Source: Paludibacteraceae bacterium (GTDB lineage Bacteria > Bacteroidota > Bacteroidia > Bacteroidales > Paludibacteraceae). Taken from it: DNA of 64,000 nucleotides. Below are positions 1-9,337 of the stretch, one piece after another; within the stretch, counting starts at the first letter, position 1, and each line of letters begins with the position of its first letter. The notes beneath the pieces were generated by a model, which worked only from the letters and a program-made list of their open reading frames with translations, did no database searches and had not been told where the DNA came from. A program made the translations under genes and the position numbers. Where the stretch lies: NCBI GenBank assembly GCA_024401535.1, contig JAKSKX010000004.1, forward strand, positions 62,001 through 126,000. Reading direction: 5' to 3'.

Positions 1-2654
1 GCCCCGGTACTTCATACGAACCAAACGACATGAGTTGTGGTGACGTTGACGGAGACGGAGAATACGAGTTGTTCCTAAAGTGGAATCCAACAAACGCAAA
101 GGACAATTCACAGTCGGGTACTACTGGTAATGTTTACATCGACTGCTACAAACTAAATGGTACTTTCTTGTGGAGAATCGACCTTGGCAAGAACATCAGA
201 GCGGGTGCCCACTACACTCAGTTCCAGGTTTTCGACTATGATGGCGACGGTAAGGCAGAAATGGTATGCAAGACTGCTCCAGGAACAAAGGACGGTAAGG
301 GCAAGAACGTAATTATGGGAAAGGACAACCCTAACGCCGACTACAGAAACGGCAACGGCTACATCTTGTCAGGACCTGAATACCTAACTGTATTCGAGGG
401 AGCAACCGGTGCTGAAATAAACACCATCGCATACAATCCTGTTCGTGGAAACGTAGGAAACTGGGGAGATACATACGGCAACCGTGTTGATAGATTCAAT
501 GCCTGCACAGCATACCTTGACGGTGTTCATCCAAGCGTAGTTATGTGCCGTGGCTACTATACTCAGGCTCACGTCGTAGCATTTGATTTCAAGAACGGAA
601 AGTTGGTTCAGCGTTGGGAGCACCACTCAACAACAAAGGGACAAGGTGCTTATGGAGATGGAAACCACAACGTAAGTGTAGCAGATGTTGATAGAGACGG
701 ATTCGACGAAATCATCCTTGGTTCAGCTTGTATCGACCACGATGGCAAGCTTTACTACAGAACTGGCTTCGGACACGGTGACGCAATGCACGTAAGCCAG
801 ATGGACCCAGACACTGAGGATTTGGAAGGCTGGTTCTGCCACGAAGAGAAAGGCAGCAAGTATGGATATGAGATGAGAAACCTTAGAACAGGTAAGGTAA
901 TCTTCGGTAAGGCAACAGGTACAGATAACGGCCGTTGTATGGCTGCCGACATTGATGCAAGTCATAGAGGCTTTGAGTGCTGGAGTGCATATAATTCAGA
1001 TGTGTTTGATTGCAAAGGTAAAGTAATCAGCAACAAGAAGCCATCTCAGAACTTCCGTATCTACTGGGACGGAGACCTTCAGGATGAACTACTTGACGGA
1101 ACAAAGCTTGACAAGTGGAACGGTAACGGAACAACAAGACTAATTACTTTAAAGGGTAATTCTTGTAACGGAACAAAGGCAACTCCTTGTCTTTCTGCCG
1201 ATTTGTTCGGAGACTGGCGTGAGGAGGTTATCTCTCACAACGAAGCAGATGAAATTTACATCTACACTACTACAATCGAATCTAAATATCGTTTGTTCAC
1301 TCTAATGCACGACGCCGTTTATCGTTGCGGTATTGCATGGCAGAACTCATCTTACAACCAGCCACCTCACCTTGGCTTCTACATCGGTGATGGCGTTGAT
1401 AAGATCAAGCAGCCAGACATCTATCTAAACAATAAGGGTGCAGCTCCTATTCCAGAGAAAGCGGGCATGACTTCTACAGGAACTTTGACTCAGGAACTTT
1501 TCGAAGGTGACGCAATGGCTCCGGTATCATTCACATTGAGCGGAACAGCAACTGGCTTTAACTACGGAGCAATGATTGACGGTTTGACTGCTAAAGAGAA
1601 CAATGGAACCTTGACAATTTCCGGAACACCAAAGAAATCGGGCAAGATTACAATCAGCAGCAAGGGCGGAGATGGTGTTGTGTCGTACGAAGTCAATGTA
1701 AACATTGTGAACACAGGTGACAAGAAACGTGTTGCATACATTACTGACAATACAAACGCCAACTACAAGAACAACAGAATCATCCCAATGCTAAAGGGCT
1801 GTGACGACCTATATGTTCGCGAGATTCAGGCAGAGTCTGTAGATGCAAACTTGTCAGCCTTTGACTTGATTATAATCGGAGAGGAAACACCTTCAAATGC
1901 GGCAATCATGGAAAAAATCGAGGGAATTGCCATTCCGATGTTGAGCATGAAGGTTCACGGCTATAAAGTTGCAGACGGAGCTTGGGGCTGGGCAACTAAA
2001 GGCTATGGCGACAACACAGAGGCTACAAACTTGGTTGTTGAGGCTGAATCACAGAGACACCCTATGTTCAAAGACATCGACTTCTCTAAGGGCAACGAAA
2101 TTCAAATGGTGTCAGCTGTTGACACAAAGGCTTTGACTTACATGAACCCAGAATCTTTCACTAACGCAAGCGGAGACATCAAGTCTATTGCCTCAGTCAA
2201 GGGAGAAGAACAGGTTTGTATTCTCGAGATTCCTGCAGGCTCTTCGATAGCAGGAACAAAACTTGCAGAGAACTACATCCAGATTGGTTTGAACAGCAGC
2301 TCGAATGCCAATCTAACAGACGATGGTCTTTCAGTTGTTAGAAACGCATGCTACTACTTGTTGGGCATGAACAATCCAACTGGTATAATGACGTCAAGTT
2401 CAGTTGGAATGAATGTGAATGTGTCTGTTTCTTCGGGCACCTTGAATGTATCTTTCGAAAGTACAGAATATGACAAGGTAAACATTTCAGTAGTCGGAAT
2501 TTCGGGCAAGATTCTCAGCCAGGATACAATTGAGACATTCTCTGGTTTCAATAGCTATCAGGCTCCTGTTTCAGGACTTCATTCAGGAATATATTTGCTA
2601 GTGATGAAGGGAAGCAAAATGAATCACGTTTCCAAATTTGTTGTAGCTGAATAA
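1..2654 (+). CDS. Rhamnogalacturonan lyase, PL11 family, T9SS cargo (5' truncated by window edge)
   Basis: This secreted enzyme should cleave the rhamnose-galacturonate backbone of pectin by beta-elimination. The reading frame is open from the left edge, so the N-terminus and signal peptide lie outside the window. The first ~480 visible residues match PL11 lyases: calcium-type DVDGDGEYE and DYDGDGKAE loops, NIRAGAHYTQF, and CLSADLFGDWREE. An Ig-like stretch follows (~485-560), then a ~215-residue module (codons ~565-780 counted from the ATG at 30) that recurs in the next gene. The last ~80 residues look like a type A T9SS sorting domain ending KFVVAE. The downstream esterase acts on the same polymer. 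The family call is firm; the function of the shared module is unknown. Confidence 0.9.
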   Translation, partial: PGTSYEPNDMSCGDVDGDGEYELFLKWNPTNAKDNSQSGTTGNVYIDCYKLNGTFLWRIDLGKNIRAGAHYTQFQVFDYDGDGKAEMVCKTAPGTKDGKGKNVIMGKDNPNADYRNGNGYILSGPEYLTVFEGATGAEINTIAYNPVRGNVGNWGDTYGNRVDRFNACTAYLDGVHPSVVMCRGYYTQAHVVAFDFKNGKLVQRWEHHSTTKGQGAYGDGNHNVSVADVDRDGFDEIILGSACIDHDGKLYYRTGFGHGDAMHVSQMDPDTEDLEGWFCHEEKGSKYGYEMRNLRTGKVIFGKATGTDNGRCMAADIDASHRGFECWSAYNSDVFDCKGKVISNKKPSQNFRIYWDGDLQDELLDGTKLDKWNGNGTTRLITLKGNSCNGTKATPCLSADLFGDWREEVISHNEADEIYIYTTTIESKYRLFTLMHDAVYRCGIAWQNSSYNQPPHLGFYIGDGVDKIKQPDIYLNNKGAAPIPEKAGMTSTGTLTQELFEGDAMAPVSFTLSGTATGFNYGAMIDGLTAKENNGTLTISGTPKKSGKITISSKGGDGVVSYEVNVNIVNTGDKKRVAYITDNTNANYKNNRIIPMLKGCDDLYVREIQAESVDANLSAFDLIIIGEETPSNAAIMEKIEGIAIPMLSMKVHGYKVADGAWGWATKGYGDNTEATNLVVEAESQRHPMFKDIDFSKGNEIQMVSAVDTKALTYMNPESFTNASGDIKSIASVKGEEQVCILEIPAGSSIAGTKLAENYIQIGLNSSSNANLTDDGLSVVRNACYYLLGMNNPTGIMTSSSVGMNVNVSVSSGTLNVSFESTEYDKVNISVVGISGKILSQDTIETFSGFNSYQAPVSGLHSGIYLLVMKGSKMNHVSKFVVAE

Positions 2655-2692
2655 AAATAAACATTATAATATCATAAAAATTCCTTTTAAAC

Positions 2693-2759
2693 AAAAAGCG
2701 CCATTCCTTGCTATAAAATTTTATTATTCTATATAAATGAGTTGTGAATGGCGCTTTTT
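2693..2759 (+). terminator. Long-stem hairpin between the two pectin genes
   Basis: A perfect 14-bp inverted repeat (AAAAAGCGCCATTC at 2693-2706 and its complement at 2746-2759) encloses a 39-nt loop and is followed by a T-run. It should end or attenuate transcription from the lyase gene. The loop is longer than in most intrinsic terminators, so partial read-through into the esterase gene is possible. Confidence 0.6.
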
Positions 2760-2812
2760 TCTTTAAAACTTTTGTATAGTCTATTTTTGTCTATTTTTAA
2801 CCAAAGAGTATT

Positions 2813-5800
2813 ATGAATTACAAATCTCTAAAAAACGAAAGCAAACAATGTTCACTAAGGAACATGTTTCAAGGCAATAAACTTTTTGCTTGTATAAAGT
2901 ATTTGCTTGTTTTTCTAATGCTTGTGTTGAATATCTCCTCAACAGTCAATGCTCAACTCAGGGTATTTACCATCGGAGACTCCACAGTGCAGGACTATAA
3001 CGACGGCTACGCACCACGCAAGGGTTGGGGACAGATGCTTCCTTTCTTCTTTGACAAGTCCAAAGTCACAGTGCTTAACAAGGCTGTAGGCGGCACAAGT
3101 TCCAAGAGCTTCTATAACGAGAAATGGGCAGACGTCAGAAAACAGCTTAAAGCCGGTGACTACGTCTTCATCCAGTTTGGAATCAACGACCGCGCAAACC
3201 AAGCCTACCGCTATGCGCCAAAGGACACATTCAACCTATACATCAAGAAATATGTTGCAGACTGCAAGGCAAAGGGTGCCTTTCCAGTGTTGGTTTCCAC
3301 AGTTCGCCGATGCGCATGGCAGAACGGCAAGCCTTACGACTCCTACCACGAACACCCTCAGTTGATGCGTGATTTGGCAACCTCACTGAAACTTCCATTG
3401 GTTGACCTTGACAAGTTCTGCTACGATCTGTTCGTTGCTCAAGGACAGCTCTATTCTGAGAGATACCTTACAATGCACCTTGAGGCTGGAGAATATGCCA
3501 ACTATCCCAAAGGCAACACAGACCAGGTACACTATCAGGAAACTGGTGCCATTGAAAATGCAAGATGCGTAATCGAAACTATAGAAAAGAGTTCCGATGC
3601 AAACTTGAAGAAGCTTGTGCCTGGAATCCTTCCTCGCCACAAGGTGACTTTCAAAATCAACGATGCATCAAAAGCTAAGACAATTTCAAGGTCAGCCTCT
3701 TTCCCTGCTGGCATAAACGTCACACTAAAGACAATTCCTCAGAGCGGAGCCAAGTTCCTTCGTTGGGAGGACGGCACAGGAAAAAGCATTGCAACATCCT
3801 CGCTAAAGGTCGTTACAATGGGTAATGCCGATGTTACATACAAGGCCATATATCAGTCAAATATAGTCGAGAAAGAAGAATTTGACAATAATGCAGAAAT
3901 AACAATCGACAATACAAAGAAAGTACTGGTTGCACCAAAGGCAAACAAATATGTATGGTATTTCAACAATGCAAAGATTTCCAACGGCACAACTCAGGAA
4001 ATAGCTGTAAACAACAACGGCACATACTCGGTCGAGGTTTTCGATGCAAATGGCAAACTTTTGAAGCGTCTTGATATTTGTGTTTCTATCGGAAAAGACG
4101 GTGTTGTGCGCAAGATTTACTTGATTGGAGACTCGACTGTATGCGACTACAAGGACAGCCAGTTCCCTATGACAGGTTGGGGACAAGTGTTGAAGCACTT
4201 CTTTAACTCCGACATTAAGATTATCAACCATGCTATAGGCGGACGCAGTTCAAGAAGCTTCCGCGAACAGGGTAGGTGGAAGACAGTGTTGAACGCACTT
4301 CAACCAGGAGACTTCGTATTCATCCAGTTCGGACATAACGACCGAGACACAAAGCCGGAGCGCTACACTCCAGTTGATAAGTACAAGCTTATAATTGACT
4401 CATTCGTTGTCGAAACAAGAGGCAAAGGCGCTATTCCGGTACTTGTTTCTCCTATGGTGCTTAATGCATGGAAGAACGGAGCGATGAGAAATGTTTTCAC
4501 AGAGAGCGGAGCAGACTACAGAGGCGCAATGGAATCTGTCGCTAAGAACAGAGGCTGTGCTTTTGTTGACTTGAACATGAAATCCTACAACTACTTCAAG
4601 CAGTTCGATTCAGAATATTTGTCACGCTACTTCTATAACTACTACCCTGCCGGCGAGTATGCAAACTATCCTAACGGAAGCAGCGACGGAACTCACTTTC
4701 AGGAAATGGGTGCCATGGCAATGTGCAGATTCATCACAGAGGGACTTCGCGAAATTGAAGACCCATACATCTGCGCACTGCAAAACTATTTGAAGCCTTT
4801 GTACAAAGTGACTGTTAAGGCAAACAAGACTAACTTCGGAACAATAGCCCAGTCAAATACGTTCCCAGAGGGCTGTCCGGTTTCTGTTAAGGTTCTGCCT
4901 TCAAGCGGCAACAAATTCCTAACTTGGAATCAAGACGGTAAGAATGTGGCCAAAACCAATATATTCCGCTTTACAATGGGCGCAAAGAACACTACTCTTA
5001 CAGCCATGTTCGAGGGCGGTTCAGAAATCGAGTCTGTTCTTCCTTCATCTTTCCCTGAAGGCAAGAAGAGAATAGCTTACATTACAGACCCTTCGGGCGT
5101 AACTTATTCTGATGACCCTATTCAGCCAATGCTGAAGGCACAGGACAACCTGTTCGTTTGGGAAATATCTTCTGCCAACTCTGATGTCAATCTGGCTGAC
5201 TTTGATATGGTTCTAATTAGTGAGGAGACACCTTCGACCGCACCTATAATCGCTGAATTGAAAGGCGTCAACAAACCTGTACTGAACATGAAGGTTCACG
5301 CTTACAAGAATGCTGCAGGCGCATGGAACTGGGCAAAGACCGGATTCGGAGACAACACAACAGCCACTTCAATCTACGTAGAGAGCGAGTACCGCAACCA
5401 TCAGATGTTCAGAGACATAGAATTCACAAACGGAGAAATACAGATGGTGTCTGCTGTTGACACAAAAGCTTTGACATTCATGAATCCAGCTTCATTCACA
5501 GACAAGTCAGGACTTATCACAGACATTGCTTCTGTCAAGGACGAAGAAGAACAGATTTGTATCTTCGAGATTGCGGAAGGAGCAACAATAGCAGGCGTAA
5601 CATTGACTGACAAGTTCATTCAAATAGGTTTGAACAGCAGTTCTTACGCAAACCTTACTGATGAGGCTCTTTCAGTTATTAGAAACGCATGCTACTATTT
5701 GATGGGTGTTGAAGTCAGCTCCAACATCAACAGTCTGCCAGCCGCTTCTGGAAAGATGTCTATAAGCCCTGTTCCTGCCAAAGATGTCTTGAATTTGTCA

Positions 5801-6004
5801 TACGAGGCAAGTGAACGAGATGTTGTTACTTTGTCCCTTGTAAACGCCATGGGCAGCACAGTACTTGTAGCAACTGTCGAGGTGCTACCAGGAAACAACG
5901 TAAGTACAATAGATTTGTCAGGCGTTGAAACAGGTATCTATATGCTAAAGATGGAAGGACAGCACATCTTTGAAATGACGAAACTCATAGTAAAGAACAA
6001 TTAG
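2813..6004 (+). CDS. Tandem-GDSL rhamnogalacturonan acetylesterase (CE12-like), T9SS cargo
   Basis: This predicted secreted esterase should remove acetyl groups from rhamnogalacturonan. A hydrophobic signal segment (~residues 24-47, ending VNAQ) is followed by two separate SGNH hydrolase domains. The first (~50-270) has FTIGDST with Ser57, QFGINDR and DQVHYQ. The second (~434-660) has LIGDST with Ser441, QFGHNDR and SDGTHFQ. Each is followed by a small domain resembling InlB-type repeats (VTFKIND.../VTVKANK...). Residues ~751-967 repeat the module found in the upstream lyase, and the last ~80 residues are a T9SS sorting domain. A weak TATTTTTG promoter element lies at 2782-2789. Both catalytic triads look intact; the substrate is inferred from the family and the neighbour. 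Confidence 0.85.
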   Translation: MNYKSLKNESKQCSLRNMFQGNKLFACIKYLLVFLMLVLNISSTVNAQLRVFTIGDSTVQDYNDGYAPRKGWGQMLPFFFDKSKVTVLNKAVGGTSSKSFYNEKWADVRKQLKAGDYVFIQFGINDRANQAYRYAPKDTFNLYIKKYVADCKAKGAFPVLVSTVRRCAWQNGKPYDSYHEHPQLMRDLATSLKLPLVDLDKFCYDLFVAQGQLYSERYLTMHLEAGEYANYPKGNTDQVHYQETGAIENARCVIETIEKSSDANLKKLVPGILPRHKVTFKINDASKAKTISRSASFPAGINVTLKTIPQSGAKFLRWEDGTGKSIATSSLKVVTMGNADVTYKAIYQSNIVEKEEFDNNAEITIDNTKKVLVAPKANKYVWYFNNAKISNGTTQEIAVNNNGTYSVEVFDANGKLLKRLDICVSIGKDGVVRKIYLIGDSTVCDYKDSQFPMTGWGQVLKHFFNSDIKIINHAIGGRSSRSFREQGRWKTVLNALQPGDFVFIQFGHNDRDTKPERYTPVDKYKLIIDSFVVETRGKGAIPVLVSPMVLNAWKNGAMRNVFTESGADYRGAMESVAKNRGCAFVDLNMKSYNYFKQFDSEYLSRYFYNYYPAGEYANYPNGSSDGTHFQEMGAMAMCRFITEGLREIEDPYICALQNYLKPLYKVTVKANKTNFGTIAQSNTFPEGCPVSVKVLPSSGNKFLTWNQDGKNVAKTNIFRFTMGAKNTTLTAMFEGGSEIESVLPSSFPEGKKRIAYITDPSGVTYSDDPIQPMLKAQDNLFVWEISSANSDVNLADFDMVLISEETPSTAPIIAELKGVNKPVLNMKVHAYKNAAGAWNWAKTGFGDNTTATSIYVESEYRNHQMFRDIEFTNGEIQMVSAVDTKALTFMNPASFTDKSGLITDIASVKDEEEQICIFEIAEGATIAGVTLTDKFIQIGLNSSSYANLTDEALSVIRNACYYLMGVEVSSNINSLPAASGKMSISPVPAKDVLNLSYEASERDVVTLSLVNAMGSTVLVATVEVLPGNNVSTIDLSGVETGIYMLKMEGQHIFEMTKLIVKNN

Positions 6005-6033
6005 AATAATAGGAAAACGCTTTTCTAATGCCA

Positions 6034-6066
6034 AACCGCCTGCAACATTGGATGTTGCAGGCGGTT
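6034..6066. terminator. Bidirectional terminator between convergent genes
   Basis: A perfect 15-bp stem (AACCGCCTGCAACAT at 6034-6048, complement at 6052-6066) with a 3-nt loop lies between the ends of the esterase gene (plus) and the FISUMP gene (minus). A T-rich run follows on the plus strand, so it can serve the esterase transcript and possibly both. Confidence 0.85.
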
Positions 6067-6079
6067 GCTTTTTGTTTTT

Positions 6080-7516
6080 TTATCTCTTTATTACAGCACG
6101 AACGTTACGTCCATAAGTACGATTTTGGTCCTGAAAATTTGGTTCGTCCGTAAATTTTCCGTTACTGCTTTTTACTGAAGTAAAGGCACAACCTCTATCT
6201 CTTGCATTATTCTCTACAACATTTGAAACCCAATATTGACCTCGGCAATAATTTGTCACTTTTTTATTGCCACCATAATTTTGCCATGCTTCAATAGTTG
6301 TACAATCTTTTAGTCCTTCCCATTGTCCACCATTAGGGAAGAAAATCTTTTTGCCATTCTTCTTACTTGTAAATTCAAATCCATACCTTTCCCCATACTT
6401 AACCATTTCGTACGAACAATACGTTGGATTTATTAACTCCTCATATTCTTTCTTTGTCGGTATTTTCCAGTCATCACCCCAATTCTGCGTTGCTGCATCA
6501 TTTTCTGGAGTCAAAATACCTGTTTTGTCATCTTTTGTGATAATTCCACTATTATAAAGTTCGCTCCAAACCATATTATAAGCCTTGCAGTTGGCAGGTG
6601 AATAGTCACCTCCGGCAGCAGGTTCAATTTCTCCCCAAGCATAATACTCTCCCGCCTCCGACTCCTTTGTCGCTCCTAAATTCGTAGTCGCCCACTTTGT
6701 TCCACTTGGCAATCCCAACTGTAGGGCTGTATGTGTAGGCTTGCTCGGCAAAGGCATCTTGACCACCTCATTATACTTGGTTGACACCGAGGCATTGCAC
6801 TTCATATAGTAGTGATATTCATCACCGTCTTCCGCATTCTTCTTGTTTTCGTCATAGGCATAGAAATAGAACCTAAGAGTACCGCTGACTGTCTTTCCAG
6901 AAGGTACGACTACAAAGACATCCAATGTGTCTCCTTTGTCGGCAAACACAAGCGAAGGGTCTTCTCCTAATGAAACGCTATAGTCCTTGTCCAATCCCTT
7001 AATCTCAAGCAAGGATCCGCCAAGAAACATTGCAGGCGACTTTGTTTGTATGTGGAGCAGACTCATATTCTGTGCAGGGAAAAGCTGTATAACTCCCTTG
7101 TTTTTAGCATTAGGGGCAAAGTCATAATCTGCAGGAACACTGCCCTCCAGAACCTCTCTGCAATGGTTGTTTTTTGATTGTACCTGACTTCCTTCGCCAT
7201 TTGCCGAAAAGCCAAATGTCGCTTGTGTCTTATCGCCTGTTAATTCCCCATAATGAAAGAAAAGGCCATTTGTACCTTGCATCTCCTTGAACACAAACTC
7301 GTTTGAACCGATTTTGAGTACATCCCCCTTCTCCCATATAACGGCTATGTTCTCACCATCTTCCTTGTAAGTTGCACGAGTAGAGTTATCTGGAATTGAA
7401 ACCAAAATCGAATAGAATGGTTCATCTTCTATTGACACAAAAACATTCTCGTCTTTGCATGAAGCAAAGACGAACATTGTCAATAGGATGTTAAATATGT
7501 ATATAAGTTTTTTCAT
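6080..7516 (-). CDS. Fimbrillin-like lipoprotein with C-terminal FISUMP domain
   Basis: This is the last gene of the fimbrial operon. The N-terminus is a lipoprotein signal (FASC, Cys20) followed by acidic residues. Residues ~30-260 resemble a fimbrillin-type beta domain with a TRA motif near residue 48. Residues ~262-478 match the Fibrobacter succinogenes major paralogous (FISUMP) domain common in Bacteroidetes surface proteins: GLPSGTKWATTNLG, YYAWGEIEP, NWGDDWKIPTKKEYEEL and a YGRNVRAV end. It follows the preceding fimbrillin gene by 12 nt and so is probably co-transcribed. A tip adhesin role is inferred from its position and the extra C-terminal domain; there is no direct evidence of ligand. 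Confidence 0.7.
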   Translation of the reverse strand: MKKLIYIFNILLTMFVFASCKDENVFVSIEDEPFYSILVSIPDNSTRATYKEDGENIAVIWEKGDVLKIGSNEFVFKEMQGTNGLFFHYGELTGDKTQATFGFSANGEGSQVQSKNNHCREVLEGSVPADYDFAPNAKNKGVIQLFPAQNMSLLHIQTKSPAMFLGGSLLEIKGLDKDYSVSLGEDPSLVFADKGDTLDVFVVVPSGKTVSGTLRFYFYAYDENKKNAEDGDEYHYYMKCNASVSTKYNEVVKMPLPSKPTHTALQLGLPSGTKWATTNLGATKESEAGEYYAWGEIEPAAGGDYSPANCKAYNMVWSELYNSGIITKDDKTGILTPENDAATQNWGDDWKIPTKKEYEELINPTYCSYEMVKYGERYGFEFTSKKNGKKIFFPNGGQWEGLKDCTTIEAWQNYGGNKKVTNYCRGQYWVSNVVENNARDRGCAFTSVKSSNGKFTDEPNFQDQNRTYGRNVRAVIKR

Positions 7517-7528
7517 GTAAATTACATT

Positions 7529-9337
7529 TTATTTCTCCACCTCGCTCCAATTTATCTCGTTCTGCTTTCTGACGCAATTTACAAGAATTTCCTGTTTTGT
7601 GTCGTAGTTTGGCATCACAGAGAAATCAAGCTCATAACTGTGATTGCGCTCGATTTGGGAGATGGCAGTCTTACTTGTACCAGTACCAGTAGAGAATGTT
7701 TCACCATTCTTGATTATGTATTTGGCAAAGAATACCCAAGGGTTAGTTGATTTAGTAGTAGCACTTATGCCAGAAATATATCTTGCTTTTAGAATATCAT
7801 TTGATATCATCATATAAGAATTTCCATCTACTTTCAAAGCTATTCGATTAAACCCATCAAAGTATTCTGGTGATATGGTAAACGAATGACCACTATTTTG
7901 TAATTTCGTTTCATAAGCAGGCTGATTAAGCATACTTGCCGTTTTTTTCCCTATATATTTTTTCGTCAATTCACATTCATCTGTATTTAAATTCACTTTA
8001 CAACTTTGGAATTTTCTGCCATTATAATGCCAAAAAACTCTGCTTCCATATTTATTAGCATCCGTATATGTTCCATATGGTATTTTATCAGGACTGTCCA
8101 TCCTCAAATCATTGTAAACTATATTATTATCATCAGCACCTAGACAACGATTAAATGTGTTATGATAATCCCCAGCAAACAAACCATTCCCTTTAGGGTC
8201 CAGATTATCACTCCACATTACATAGACATTATCGTTCTGAAGTTCTTGAACTTGTTGTCCCAAACTCTTGCCTCTATCTACTTTAAGGTCGTATGTATAA
8301 GCACCAGTAGCTGTACCTTTCTTATTTTCAAACACATACATAGAGACAACAAGGTCTTTCCCATTTTCAATCTTGTTGATTTTATGATCGTTCGTTCCTC
8401 CTAAAGCTTCGAGAATATTAAAATCTACGGAGCCAACTGTAGTTGGAGCTGAACCATTATAGAAATATTTTGTGCTTGTAGTAAGCGCTTTCTTCAACAC
8501 AAAATTATCTACATATACTCTATTTCCTGTTGCTTCCGAACCATAATAATGATCATAATCCGTCTTTCCAGTAAAGTTTCTGAAAGTAACCTGTAAACGA
8601 GCACAGACTCGCTTTAAAGCAACATTAAATTGTGTATTTCCTTTTACAACAGTTGCCGTTGCACTGTTGTTTACTGGCATACCGGTGGATTTCACAAGAA
8701 CTGAACTTACTTTATATTTGTATTCTCCTGGAACAAAACTTATTTTATATATATCTTCCGCACCAACACTCAAAGTAGGTTCTATACAATAACTAAACAT
8801 ATTTGGCCAACCATTATTTTCTGTATTATACACCCTACTGTTGTCTAACTTATGTCCCACTTTTGCACTAGCCTCTCCACTTAAGTCTTTGTAATGCTCT
8901 TCGCATATATTGCCAAAAGCATAAACTTTATATGTTTTTTTATTAGTTACATCAGTAGCAGGAACTTGAATATCAGAAAAGATAACATTATATTCTTTCA
9001 CTCCAACATTATCAGCCCAATTATGACAATGAACTCCTTTAATATAACCATCAGCATCTGTCAACACCACAACGATATTTTGGAAACGTCCGCCATTCTC
9101 TGGCTTTGCGTACTCAATGTTAGCGTTGTCTCCTGCACGTGTTACGGGGTCAAGATCGGCACTTACATCGGGTGCAGAAAGACTGATAGTAAAAGTCGTC
9201 TTGACAGTCTCGCCACTACCCTCTGCTGCTTCCTCTGTCACCTCAGCGGCAACTACATCATCGTCTTCGCAAGAAGAAATAGCAAAACCCGACAGCACAG
9301 CTATCAACAATAAAAATATGTATCTTAGTTTTTTCAT
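7529..9337 (-). CDS. Large fimbrillin-family lipoprotein (minor or tip subunit)
   Basis: A 602-residue fimbrillin-like protein with lipoprotein signal MKKLRYIFLLL...ISSC (Cys23) followed by EDDD. A longer frame reaches 9370, but the start at 9337 is preferred because GAGGAGG lies just upstream and the ATG overlaps the preceding gene's TGA as ATGA (9337-9334), the usual sign of translational coupling. A TRA motif occurs at ~residue 66 (PVTRAGDN). The rest is a low-cysteine, beta-rich extracellular sequence with Mfa-like features (VALKRVCARLQVTFRNF). The length exceeds typical major fimbrillins, which fits an accessory or tip subunit. That role is inferred from the operon. Confidence 0.65.
   Translation of the reverse strand: MKKLRYIFLLLIAVLSGFAISSCEDDDVVAAEVTEEAAEGSGETVKTTFTISLSAPDVSADLDPVTRAGDNANIEYAKPENGGRFQNIVVVLTDADGYIKGVHCHNWADNVGVKEYNVIFSDIQVPATDVTNKKTYKVYAFGNICEEHYKDLSGEASAKVGHKLDNSRVYNTENNGWPNMFSYCIEPTLSVGAEDIYKISFVPGEYKYKVSSVLVKSTGMPVNNSATATVVKGNTQFNVALKRVCARLQVTFRNFTGKTDYDHYYGSEATGNRVYVDNFVLKKALTTSTKYFYNGSAPTTVGSVDFNILEALGGTNDHKINKIENGKDLVVSMYVFENKKGTATGAYTYDLKVDRGKSLGQQVQELQNDNVYVMWSDNLDPKGNGLFAGDYHNTFNRCLGADDNNIVYNDLRMDSPDKIPYGTYTDANKYGSRVFWHYNGRKFQSCKVNLNTDECELTKKYIGKKTASMLNQPAYETKLQNSGHSFTISPEYFDGFNRIALKVDGNSYMMISNDILKARYISGISATTKSTNPWVFFAKYIIKNGETFSTGTGTSKTAISQIERNHSYELDFSVMPNYDTKQEILVNCVRKQNEINWSEVEK

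Noticed and set aside
1-2654. PL11 lyase as a pseudogene because no start codon or signal peptide is seen
   Set aside because: The frame is open to the window edge; the missing part simply lies outside.
3857-4231. 124-codon minus-strand ORF inside the esterase gene
   Set aside because: It is fully antisense to a well-supported coding region and shows no recognisable protein features.
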